Source: Gymnogyps californianus
Taxonomy: Eukaryota; Chordata; Aves; Accipitriformes; Cathartidae
Direction: 5' to 3'
Length of the DNA stretch: 64,000 bases
Assembly: GCF_018139145.2 (NCBI RefSeq)
Contig: NC_059477.1
Span: forward strand, 39,922,502 to 39,986,501
Below the pieces are notes generated by a model. The model searched no databases, was not told where the DNA came from, and saw nothing but the letters and a program-made list of their open reading frames with translations. Within the stretch, counting starts at the first letter, position 1, and every line of letters begins with the position of its first letter. Positions 1 to 10,676 of this stretch are shown piece after piece. Made by a program: the position numbers and the translations under genes.

Positions 1-111
1 CACTGTTCTACCTCCTCCCTCCAACCCCAAAATCGTACTACATCTTCTGCCTGGTGTTTTCCCATTATTAACAACAAGAGGTTTCATTTATCTCCTTTCA
101 TCCAAAAATGC

Positions 112-310
112 TGAAGAGCTTAACAAACATTAATTAAACCTCACAACACTCCTGTGAGGTAGGTAGGTATTGTTATCTCTACTTTATAGATGAGAAAACT
201 TGAATTAAAAATTGTGATTTGCACAATTTTCCAGCAGTATTTTTACAGTAAAGCCAAGAGCAGAAGAATGGAGTAGTGACTCCTATGTCCCTACTTCCAG
301 CCACCACAAT
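112..310 (-). repeat. MIR SINE, diverged
   Basis: Ancient tRNA-derived SINE in reverse orientation. The read order on the plus strand is a CTCACAACA..TGTGAGGTAGGTA block, then a stretch resembling 'ATCCCCATTTTACAGATGAG' (here ACTTTATAGATGAGAAAAC), then a decayed segment that ends in the 'TCCCTACTTCCAGCCACCA' region. That order matches the reverse complement of MIR. Divergence is high, as expected for an old amniote insertion seen in a bird. The family name rests on remembered consensus. Confidence 0.7.
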
Positions 311-599
311 ACACGTTCTCTTTTAAACCGGCAGGAATTTACTTGCCATTTTGCCACATGTGAAAAAATGTCCTGAAGAAGTGTTAATTTTTCATTAGCA
401 TGAGCCCTTGTAAGAAAATACAAATACATATTTTACCCAGATTGTACTTTCATTATTTCATTAATTTTTTTAAACTGAAAATGAGACAAAATTTTATGTC
501 CTCTATTAATATCACTCTTCATCTGGTTAGCTGATGAATTCCACCTTCAAAAGGAAAATCCACACTTCTTGAAACCATATGAACTGTTTCTCATATGAC

Positions 600-1560
600 T
601 GAATCCCTGATTTCCTCTTTTCATTTACGTTTCTTAACATCTATTTTGTTTTCTATTCTTTTACCTTCTTTTCTAATTATTTCACCTTCTCTTCTAATTA
701 CTTCCTGTTGTACTTACCTTAGTCCTACATCACCTTTTTTTCTTCTTTAAACTTTTTCAATGACGCAATAAAATCTACAAAGGATAGACTTACAGCATAT
801 CAACTACCACCTTGATGAGACGCGTATCAAATTTTCCTGTCTCAAACTACTTCCAACTTTTTCCTATGTATGGACATGTCCACCACATCACCTATCTCAC
901 AGGTCTACAACCTCAAACGTTCTTCTCTTTCCCCATCATGCTTCATTCCTCATTAGGAAATCTCCAGTTTCAATACAGTCCTTTCTTCACTGTTCCAGAA
1001 GCAAAGCTTCACAGCTCCTTTGCCTTATTTTCCTTGCCTAATCTCCGGTCTCACTTCCCCGTCTGTCAATTCTTCCCCACTCAAATTGTCTCAAACACCT
1101 TTACAAACAATCTCTTTCTTCCTCCTCCATCTTACCACATCAAATCCAAAGTTTTCCCCTTCACCTCTGAAATGTTTTTTTCCCCCAGTTAGACTCAAGG
1201 CTCGTTTCATCCCGTTCTTCTCATTTTCATTACACTTGCTTGGTACATCTCAACTTCCCATCAGAAAAAAGGAACAGCTTTTAACGTGTTGCCAGAGAGT
1301 CATCCATTTTTTGATCAATTCTACTCCATATGCTCTTTCCAATCTCCCCAATTGTCTGTTCTTTTTCTCTCCTTTCAGCCCCTGCTCATGGATATTTTAA
1401 GTCTACTAACACTCTTCTACACCTATTCTGTACATGCTCCTCTAAGCCCAACTGTTTCAACCTTTGGTCTTCTACACTCCTCCTACCTTCTGTCCATGTC
1501 CTCTTCTGTGAGCACTACAAGTTGAGACCCTGACCACATCTTACATGTATCTACAAACCT
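600..1560 (+). other. Long pyrimidine-rich tract (about 1 kb)
   Basis: For nearly 1 kb the plus strand is strongly biased to C and T, with many CTTCT, TTTCC and CTCC runs and few purine runs. The bias opens several overlapping frames of 60-126 codons because pyrimidine-rich DNA has few stop codons. Those frames translate to low-complexity Ser/Phe/Leu/Pro-rich peptides and are not credible genes. A very strong splice-acceptor-like stretch ends in CAG at about 1379, but no donor follows within a normal exon distance. The tract could be a decayed polypyrimidine repeat or a triplex-prone region. Confidence 0.55.
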
Positions 1561-4500
1561 CTCTGTACCATTATGAACCAGACTATCCCATACAGGTAAA
1601 ACTACTTCAACAATGCTTTCAATTAGTCCAAGAAGCATGAGAGTCCAGCCTCACTTTTAAAAGTACTAAATTTCTTCTTTGTGAAGAGACTTGCTGAAAA
1701 AGCTGCAATCGTCAAAATCAGCCAAAGAATTTTGTGTATTTTCACAAACCTAACAAACCTGTAGTCTATAGAAGTGGCAGTCTCCAGCTCCATTGTTTTA
1801 CAAACTAAGCTGGTATCGTTAATAACTGTTTCTGAATGGACATGCGCACCACTCAAGTTAAAGAAACAGCTATTAAAATACAAGTAGATTAAATAAAGAT
1901 TTTTTTGACAAAAAGACGGTTACATTTTTCTTGAAGTTATATGATTTTCTATGATTTTTTTATTTCTCTTATTTTGGAATCAGCATGAAAAGTTAAATTA
2001 GGTCTTTTTGGTTTTTTAAAACCATACAAGGTAGCCCATCTTGTTTGTACTGCTTGCTGTAATGAAGTGAGCCTACATTTGCCAGTGTACAGCAAAAATA
2101 GGCAGCTTTGTCATTCATATACTCTCTGCAAGTGGCAACTCGCAGGCTTTGAGAACTGCTCTCATATGGATGCTCCAACAAATGTTCAGTCACTGTTTTC
2201 TCTTTCAGCTCTCAAAATTACAGCTGGATTCTTCAACCATTACGTGTGGTTTCTTGCATTTCAAAGCTTCTGAACTACTTGGATTGCAAGAAGCCAAAGT
2301 TCTGCCCACAGATACTTTTTTGCTCCCACTGATTTCATGCCACAGTCAAAAAGTATAGAATGGAAGCAAGATGCCGCTCGTTTCACCATATACACTGGTC
2401 AGTGTATACAGCATCCTCCCGATCATACTTCAGCCGAGCAGGATCTGTATCTGCTTCTGCAGCACACAAACCCAGTCTATTCCTTTTTCATCATTCCACA
2501 AGGTGAAGTTTCAGAAGAACCTACTAAGCAAAATATTTTATCACACATGTCCAGGAGTACGAAAAGCCAGCATAAGGAAAATTATGGTTCTCCAACAGCT
2601 TTTTGCTGTTTAGTTACCATCATACTATTTAAATTCACGACTTTTACATTATGAGCATACTATCTAACGGGAAGAAATAGATGTGCTATTGGTTACTATT
2701 TGTTTCCATTTTGAGAAGACTTGCTGAAGCTCTCTCCATTTCTGCATGCGTAACAAAGGTCAAGAGTTACTTTATTTAATCTCTGCAGGCAAAAAAAAGT
2801 TGCATTTTTTCCTTTCTAATATCCCCTAAGGTTACCCATTCCTTTGCATTCAGCTAGTGATAGAAGAAATATCTGAAATCCTTTGAAAACTTCAGATATG
2901 GAGCACAGATCAATAAGTTTCATTATGAGAGGCCTCTCACAGCACATTAGCCTCACTCTCCACTACTGTCATTTACTTCTTGCTTGATTCCCAATGTTTT
3001 GGCTTTCCTTTTTTTTTTTTTTTTTTTTTTAATTTTAGTGAATTTTCATCTCCAAAGTGACGCATGATGTGAGCCTTGCCTAACACGGAAACTGCCGCTA
3101 ATGAGCAAACACTCTCAAATGCTTAAAAACAGGTTGGGACCCACAGAAAATCAGTTTCAGTGAGACTCCTACTCTTTTATTTTTTCCTCTTTAGGTACAT
3201 CACCTCTATCTTCATTGAAAACAGTCACTTTTCCCAAACAGCTTCTTATGGTGAGACAACACAAAATAAAATTGCTTCTGAAACTCTCTAACAATTAATT
3301 TTTAACTCTTTATTACATTAAAAAAATGTTTGCTTCTGTAATAAATTCTTTGCTTTGCGAGGACTATAATAAATCACCCTCTCTGTGGCATATGAGAATC
3401 CAGAGCGAGACTTGGTTCTGCTTTTCTGAAGCCCCGCACCGGGCAACATCAGACCAAAGTGTGAGCACAAGCTTCTCAGGCATCAGAGGAACACCGGGAA
3501 CATCAGACGCTGAAACGAGTGTAGGTGTATTAGCAGTCCTACCATCCATCTGTCAGAAATCTTCGATGTTCCTGCACATCACCCACTGGCAGAGCTGTCT
3601 GCCAAGCAAAAATATTACGAAATGTTCATTATATGCTCAAATCTCCCCCCCTTCCCAAGGAGGAAATGGAAAAACCTGTCCCTCCACACACACATACTCA
3701 CATTCGTTACCAAGAAACGGTGAAAGACTTTCAAATTCACCCAGAAAGAAAATCTAGCAAAAGATCAGGACTGTGAATTTAGATATATTTTAGCAAACGT
3801 TACTTACCGGAGGATATACTGACTTTTAGTTCACATATAACTCATTTTTTAAGGTACGTTAAAGACCGAGTTTACAATTAACTGAACAGACAGCGTACAA
3901 AAGGCTTTTAGAACTACACCATATGGTCGAGGGAAAGGAACAATCTGGACTATCCACATTTCAATCTGCAGGCTTGTCCACCTCTATAACACATTGTATT
4001 GCTGTAATAAAATATTAAGATAGAAATGTAAAAGTGAAAATAATCTATCTTTTGCACTACCAGGGAACAAGGCATCCTACAGTCTAGTGCGTTTAATAAA
4101 TACTTTAAGTTTTATGATTTTGGCATGCTGAATCAGATATAGTCAATAAAATTCCCAATTCATTTAAAACAGTATTTCCAGAAGGATATGGGTGGGTATT
4201 CATCTTATGCTTCAGGGAAATAAAAAATACCAGTTTACACGGGGTATACTGGCAGCAGTTTATGTAACAGATGACACATTCTTGGAAATCAAATAAAAGC
4301 AGAAAGAAAATACCCATTGTTGCTTAGTGAAGGACTAATCACATGGTCACAGCTGGAACCAGTGTAAATCATTCATTAATAAAATTCTGTTGTAGTAGTC
4401 ACTTTTTTCTGCTTTTCAAATGCCAATAGAAGAAAAAAAACCTCTTTCAATTCTTTGCAGAAAGGATACATTTGCAAGTATTCCATAGCAACTATTAAAC

Positions 4501-4841
4501 TTACTAAATCTTTGTGGAAAAAAAATGCCTACAATGAAGGCAATGTTGGTGCTAAGGAAAAATATAAATACTTATGTATTTTATATATAATCCCAGAACA
4601 TAGTCCAAGAAGATACTTGCTACGCTTGAGGTACTGGCCTGACTTCTGATTGCACAGAATCCAAATCTTGAGAAAAATCAGCTCAAGTCTTTTGCAGAGT
4701 ACATCTTAGAATGTAAAGGAATATAAATGACAGCCTTATGAGTCATATCCCTCAATGTACACTAGAAAGTTGCACTAGATTAAATGCAGACACTACAGAA
4801 AAAGATCATGTAATACTCAAGTATTCTATAATTACATACTC
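1561..4841. other. Non-coding stretch, no recognised gene
   Basis: AT-rich DNA with no coding frame I trust. It holds a run of 22 T at 3009-3030 and a minus-strand exon-like segment at 3808-3881. That segment has donor CCG|GTAAGT and an upstream pyrimidine tract ending TTCAG, but stops in all frames, so at best it is a non-coding exon. The 143-codon frame at 3326-3757 has no recognisable domain and composition like its surroundings; I treat it as chance. Confidence 0.5.
3009..3030. repeat. Poly(T) run
   Basis: Twenty-two consecutive T residues on the plus strand. No SINE or retrogene body was recognised on either side, so it is called only as a homopolymer. Confidence 0.9.
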
Positions 4842-4955
4842 TGTTGGATACAGGTATCATAGGCTCATGGCCAACTCTGCGTTGAGCAGGAGGCTGGAAT
4901 AGATGGCCCCCAAAGATCCCTTCCAACCTGAATCATCCTATGATCCCATGTTCTT
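4842..4955 (+). mobile_element. CR1 LINE, 3' end fragment
   Basis: The segment reads GAGCAGGAGGCTGGAATAGA, then a TGGCCCCCAAAGATCCCTTCC block, then ATCATCCTATGATCCCATG. It corresponds to the 3' terminus of CR1, which normally ends in repeats of an ATTCTATG unit. Only the last roughly 100 bases are present, as is usual for 5'-truncated CR1 copies. Divergence is moderate. Confidence 0.8.
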
Positions 4956-5009
4956 TCACACTAGAGTTCTCCCTTCTTGAGTTGTGACCCTTATTTTCTC
5001 TTTCACTTT

Positions 5010-5038
5010 AAAAAAAAAAAAATATATATATATATATA
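5010..5038. repeat. (A)n(TA)n microsatellite
   Basis: A run of A from 5010 passes directly into alternating AT up to 5038. Simple sequence repeat, likely length-polymorphic. Confidence 0.9.
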
Positions 5039-5514
5039 ACAACTATTTCAAGTTTTGTGTTTCATTGCCTCCAATACCAGGAAAAAAAGCCCTCATACAA
5101 ATCTGTATGACTTTGCAGATAGCAAGTTATTAAATCACAGAAATCAGATCATTCTCTGCAATTATTTTGAAAGCAACCTCCTGCTATATCAATGCTGATA
5201 TGTTTGTTGTTCTACTCACAATACTACAGGATAAGAGGCCTGTTTTTCTTATCATTTTGGAGAAACTACTGAGAACAGTAAATATAAACTATATCATTTG
5301 ATGCTTTGTACTGCAACAATATAAAGTAAATGGGATAGGTTTTTCTCCAGACCGGAAGAAAAATCAAAATCACACCATTCCTCATCATTCAGTGCAAACA
5401 CTGCAAGAACAGAGCATTTAAAATTGTGAAGAATTCCTTTAATTGAAAGGTTTCTTTGAATTTAAAAGCTAAAAATATATTATATCTCCCTCATTCTGTG
5501 CCTACTAAGCAGTC

Positions 5515-5790
5515 TGAGCAAAGACTTAAAGCACCCTGGCTTGATAGGATATCTGGGTTTTATTGTCGAGCCTGCTAAGGACTTCTTAAATCTCTATCAA
5601 GCCACGGACCCTTGAAATACGGCTGCGTAAGCCCTGTACAGCCAGTGGGAATGCTCAAGTGTAAAGTTCAACACATGCTTACATTTTCACATGATCAAAG
5701 GCTCAATTGCTCTGTTCTTCAGTTTACTGCAGTTATTCCTACCTCACAGTGACATCCTCAGTAAAGAGATGTACTTTATGTGAAACTGGT
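5515..5790 (+). repeat. MIR-like SINE, possibly interrupted
   Basis: The left part (about 5530-5600) resembles the MIR 'ACCTGGGTTCTATTCCCAGC' region, here ATCTGGGTTTTATTGTCGAG. The right part (about 5700-5790) resembles the 'CTCAGTTTCC..CCTACCTCATAGGG' region, here TTCAGTTTACTGC then CCTACCTCACAG. The roughly 100 bases between do not align for me, so this may be one copy with an insertion, two fragments, or another amniote SINE with a related core. Confidence 0.4.
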
Positions 5791-8700
5791 TAATATAAAA
5801 AAGAAAACCCCAGTTTTCTAGTAATTAACTTCAAGTAGTATGAAATGACAGTTCAAAGCACCGTCGCTGTTAATAGCATTACTTACACACAGGAGGAAAT
5901 CACTACCTAAGAGAACTATAATATATAAACGAAGTATAGCAATTTTGTCAAGTTCAGAAACAAAAAAGGCCCCCAAATTTCCTGCTAACTTCTATTCTAG
6001 TAATTATCTGTGTACTCTTTGTCAGAACAGATAAAATCTGAAGGCAAGCATGTGAACTGAGTACGTAAATGCTAAAGAAAAATCCGCAAGTAAAGAAAAG
6101 CAACGGCAGAAAGCATCAGCTCTCACACATGTATGGTCCACGACGCAGACAGGCAGCTTTTATGTAAGATACCATTTTCTGCTCTTCCTCTCTTACAAAT
6201 AATAAAAATACTGCTTTTTTTGGTAACAGAAAAATGCAGTAAAGCAGATCCCGACTGGCCAGGAGATACAGGTAGGTTTAATTCGTGCTGTTTGGTGATG
6301 TGTTTCCATTTCAACAAAATGATTATTTTTATTTCTTTACTTTTAAAGTAAAAGCTGTGGAGGAGCGTATCTGACCAGCTTATGACTTTAAAAGAACTTT
6401 TGTGGAAGAATTAGATAATATAATTCTCCATCTGATCAAAGGAGGCTGCCATTACGCCCAGGAAGAGCAGCCAGGCACCTCGCTCTTCCCCATCCTGGAG
6501 CCTGCCAGACATCCTGCTTTTCAGAAGTCTGTTCAAAGGGCTTTGAAACATAATGAAAACAGGCCTAGGAGGACTCCTCCATACGCTTCCCACAAAATAC
6601 TTGATTTTCTTCTTCATTCGTCTGCTTCTAGATGAAATGTGAAGAGAAAAATAGTTACAAATTCACGGGGAAAAAGGCACATCAAATCAAATTCAGGCAC
6701 ATATCCCACCGTCACGCTTCACGTGCCCATACACTATGTCCTCCTTGAAGCTACACCACGTACACCTGATGGGTATTACACTGGGGTTTTTTAATCTGTT
6801 GCTAACACCTTACAAAATGCACTGCTTCTTCTGACACTGATATCATCAAAAGAACCACGACTAAATGATTTTAATGGTTTTCATGCCTAATTGCCATTAT
6901 CTGGCAGTTCCCCGGCAGCCGTGCGAGGCCATCGTTCAGGCTACCTGAGAAGCGACGGCTTTGGTTGCAGCCGTACCTCCACCAAGCAACACCACCAGAA
7001 CCAGAAACGGGTCCCCACACGTACCTCTGCACGGTTTGGATGGGTGTGCAGTGACAATCAAGACAGACAAACAGCATAAAAATCAAACTTTTGAAAATAC
7101 ACATCTATTAATGATTTTTCCTCACTGGAAACTCCATACCAAGTTCTAGGTAGACCAGTTCTTTCAAACGAAGTGTGACAGGGTAAAAAAAAAAAAAAGG
7201 CAGTATTTAGCTTAGCTAGGAGACAAATATGACAGATATGAGCTAATGTTAATGCTACGAAAGCTAAGATTTATCTTTACTAATCCCTCTCAATGAAAAC
7301 AATAGGACAGAATTAAAAATGACAAATTTAAGACAAGGGAGCACATTTTGGGGAGGTGTGACAAGGACAGACAAGGAGGCACACGAGGAAGGCTGCTGCC
7401 GCCTCACCTAGAGAGCTAGGATTTATTTTGATCAGCTCCATTTAAATCAGTATAACAACTTTCTCATGTAGACAAGCATCAGGATTACTAATTTCAGTGG
7501 ATATTACCTGAGTGTGCACAAGAAACACAAGTTCAGGCATTTAAACTTCTGGACTGATTTACACTTTAAAGTCAGAAGTAGTAGTCGTCTAAAGTGTCCC
7601 TACTGAAAGGTAACGAGCAAGTTAATTTGTTTAGTTTAGATCATTAAGGCATAAAAGTCCTCACCACAGTTACCTAAACGAAGATAAAGTTATTCATAGA
7701 AAAGGAATAAATGTCTCCAAAACATGTTGTTCCTCTGCAGCAGAAAAGAAACCACCGCAGAAAGAATGTTGCTGCTGGATGAGAGAAAGAAAGGATAATA
7801 AAACTGCACCAAGAGTGAATTTCATACTGAAGTGAGGAGTTGATTAATATTTTTGACAGTAACAGAATAAAAAGGGGCTGGGCTTAACCTAATAGCTATT
7901 TTACAACCTACATTTCATTAAACTGGTATTATATTTTGTAATTGTGTATTAAAATGTGTCCCACATTAAGCAGCAAATAGCTTTTAAGTAAACGTTTTGT
8001 TTTCTTTAGCAAGACAAATTTTCAACACCAACTGCAAGTACTTGTCAAACGCTTTCAGATTTTTTTTTGCCTCCTGTTTCACTCAAAATATGCAAACTTG
8101 GATGCCTACGACTAGCACATAAACCTGAATTACAGCATTTAAATCCATTCATTAAAAGCTAAGCACCCGAATGGTCTGAGGACAGAAGTTTAAGCAAAAG
8201 CAACTACTCCCTCAACCAGGATCAGCACACATTTAATCCAAGGGTCAAACCCCCAGAGGCTGGGACTGGGGGTGTCTGAAATTCAAGTCCTAATTCTTGC
8301 GTTTTTAAGGTCACACATTGCTGCTCTTCTCTTCTGCACCCCGGCCTGCAGCTCTGTGATGGTCCGTGAGGTTGGCTAGGTTTCTTTGAAAAACCAAAAC
8401 CAAGTGGCAAGCTCACGTGCCGGGTACAGGAGGGTGCTCTCAGAACGCTCACAGTGTCACTTTTCATCTTCTAAGACATAAATTCATGTGATCTTTTAAC
8501 AACTATTTATTTCACACCTAACCAGATATCTCCCTAAAGCCTACCAATACAGCCTGCAGGCATATTTCTTAAATAAAAGTACTGAATCCTTATATACTTA
8601 AAATTTGCATAGCAAAGGGATGAATCAGCTATCACAGAAGTAGTAACGCCGTGCAGCAACTGCTCACCTCTTGCAGAAGAAAAAAAAAATCCCCGTTTAT

Positions 8701-9058
8701 CGGGTTTGGGTGGGACTCTACACCAAGTGCATTTCTTCACGTTTCACAATTGTGAAATATCACTTTCTTGCAGAACTATGACAAGCACGACTGCTGTTCA
8801 AGCTATTCAATGCATCAGCTATGTTCGTGCAATTTATATTTTGCATATGTAAACCATAAATTTTATTTATTTCTGCTTAAAGGTTAATGAGATTGTACAC
8901 CACCAATTCAACTAAATTAAATTAGTAAGACACTTATTTTGTTGGAATATTTCAGATAATTTCCTGTATTATCTTTGCTGTAAACAGAATTATTTCTGCC
9001 TACAGAGATGCTTCAGTTTTAACAAATCTATTAAACGATGGGATTTCCAGCAGCACCT
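5791..9058. other. Non-coding stretch, no recognised gene
   Basis: AT-rich with no identifiable gene. Two locally GC-richer pockets stand out: 6890-7080 and 8210-8470. Both carry 60-80 codon frames on the minus strand, and the first holds a donor-like GAGGTACGTG, but neither translates to a known protein. A 13-base poly(A) run sits near 7186-7198. AT-rich, homeobox-style sequence at 8810-8930 could be conserved non-coding DNA; that is a guess. Confidence 0.45.
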
Positions 9059-9084
9059 ACATTTATTGATATATCAATAAATGT
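9059..9084. other. Perfect 26-base palindrome
   Basis: The segment is identical to its own reverse complement over 26 bases. Its centre is TATTGATATATCAATA, two TATTGAT half-sites facing each other. TATTGAT resembles the ONECUT/HNF6 class of binding site, so a dimeric regulatory site is possible. A chance AT-rich palindrome or a cruciform-prone sequence are the alternatives. Confidence 0.9.
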
Positions 9085-9613
9085 TTTGGGGTTTTTTTTT
9101 TTAAATAAAGGAAAGATAAGGTGTTACATCAGGACTGTATTTGACAGAATTAAATCAGTCTGTTGCCCTGGCTGTGTTTAAGTGTTCAGAAAATAAATAG
9201 TTATATTTGAAAACAGGGAATGAAGCCCTCCAAAAATTAAGACATGAATTCTGCACATTTGTTCAGAGCACAAAAGTAACTTCATTTTACCTAAAGAACC
9301 AGACACTAGAAACAGGTAAGTAGCAAAGGAAAGTCTAGCAGGAAAGCTCCTGCTCACATGCTCATTTGAGAAATATTTAAGGTGAAATTAACTCTTTTTG
9401 CACTAATGGATCACAATTAAAGCTTTTCAAAAACTACTAGAGGAGGAGATCTAGCAAAAACCTGTGATGGAGGCTATGAACGCATGATACACCATCTCCT
9501 GTGATCTAAAAAAATTCTTATCTGCTACACAGCAGAACATAAGCTAAATGTCTGTTGGCTGAAAATATTATAAGAAAAGGCTGTTTTCCAGAAAGGCACA
9601 TGGCTGAAATGGG

Positions 9614-9647
9614 GCTGCTTGTAATCAAAGTCTTTGATTACAGCAGC
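9614..9647. other. Near-perfect inverted repeat with 1-base spacer
   Basis: The left arm GCTGCT-T-GTAATCAAAG pairs with the right arm CTTTGATTAC-AGCAGC across a single T. This gives 16 paired bases with one bulged T at 9620. CTTTGAT is close to the TCF/LEF core (CTTTGAT/A), present once on each strand. The spacer is too short for a microRNA hairpin loop. Confidence 0.85.
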
Positions 9648-9879
9648 TATATTTTAAAAATTACACTGGGCCTGCTTCTGCCAGCCTCCCTCAAGCAAAG
9701 AGCTGCACCTACTCACACGTGAGCTCTCAGGACTGGGCACACATGGAATATTTTATATTCTTATATAATATATAACACATGATGAATTTACATGTTCAAA
9801 ACATGACGAAGCTTTACATTTACCCCCCATAAGAAGCCGCCAGCACTGTCCCATGCAAGCAATGGTGCGATGTAATCTC

Positions 9880-10140
9880 CTAAACGGTGCCATGACAACT
9901 AATGTAATTATACCGAAATAGTATTAGCTATGTTTGTATTGGGGATAGTCTTACCACAGTTCTTAAAGACCTGTTCTGCTGCTCAGGAATTAACCGTATC
10001 TCCTCGGCCCTGTAACAGCGTAATTAGTCATTTTGACATTTTGCCTTCCGCGGTGACTAACAAACTCCTCCCAGTCTTATAATTCAGTGGACATAGCTCA
10101 GATTTAAATTGGTTTAAATATGGTTCAGGTAATATATACT
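9880..10140. promoter_or_regulatory. Possible conserved non-coding (enhancer-like) block
   Basis: The block mixes homeodomain-type cores (TAATTA, TAATTAG at 10021, several TTTAAA) with GC-containing motifs and has no repeat signature, unlike most of the surrounding DNA. Texture alone suggests a developmental enhancer. Nothing in a single sequence can show conservation, so this is only a pointer. Confidence 0.25.
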
Positions 10141-10449
10141 CACATGATCTAATTTTTTCATAATATCTTGTTTTAATTCACTGAAATGAACAAAAACAAT
10201 TGTGTTATGTGTTTCCTCCCACCCCCAAGTGGAAATATGGTTTTTTGCTAAGCACAAATCAAACCTGATAACTCAAGGAGCTTCCATAGTAAGATTTCAT
10301 GTTAACATCTTCCAGTTAAAAAAGAAAATAAAGTTTTACTCCCTTCCCCCCAAATTCAGCTAATACAAGGTCACCCTCCAGCTCACCACATCCCCACCAG
10401 TCAGTGAGTCTTTGGCATGGAGAGGCTCTGCACAGACCCGTTTTCTTAC

Positions 10450-10519
10450 CATATTTTTTGCTGTATTTTTTACCGGTTTTGCTGTGTTTACAGGCACATG
10501 CAATGAAACACCGAGACTT
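10450..10519 (-). other. Candidate exon, minus strand (70 bases)
   Basis: Reading on the minus strand, a pyrimidine-rich run (ATTTTGTTATTTCAG) ends at an acceptor. The following 70 bases end in AAATATG and are followed by a near-consensus donor GTAAGA. Two of the three frames are open through the exon. One encodes a Cys/Lys-rich peptide containing CFIACACKHSKTGKKY; I do not recognise it. The segment lies in what may be the first intron of a minus-strand gene starting at the CpG island, so an alternative or cryptic exon is possible. Splice-like pairs also occur by chance at this density. Confidence 0.25.
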
Positions 10520-10620
10520 CTGAAATAACAAAATGGTTACATTGTCAGGAGTGTACATGCATGTGCTCTAAAACATACCTGGTACAAATTAACCAAAACC
10601 ACATCTATCATGTGTAAACT

Positions 10621-10676
10621 TGCAATTATTATTTAAATTTAAATTATTAATTAAATTATTTAAAATTGTATTTAAA
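10621..10676. repeat. AT-rich low-complexity segment
   Basis: Almost only A and T, built from overlapping ATTTAAAT and TTAATTAA palindromes. Low complexity, no other signal. Confidence 0.8.

Noticed and set aside
812..1525. Overlapping 67-126 codon plus-strand frames
   Set aside because: They sit in the pyrimidine-rich tract, which lacks stops, and encode low-complexity Ser/Phe/Leu/Pro peptides.
9614..9647. Hairpin considered as a microRNA precursor
   Set aside because: The spacer is one base, so no stem-loop of precursor type (a stem of about 25-30 pairs with a real loop) can form.
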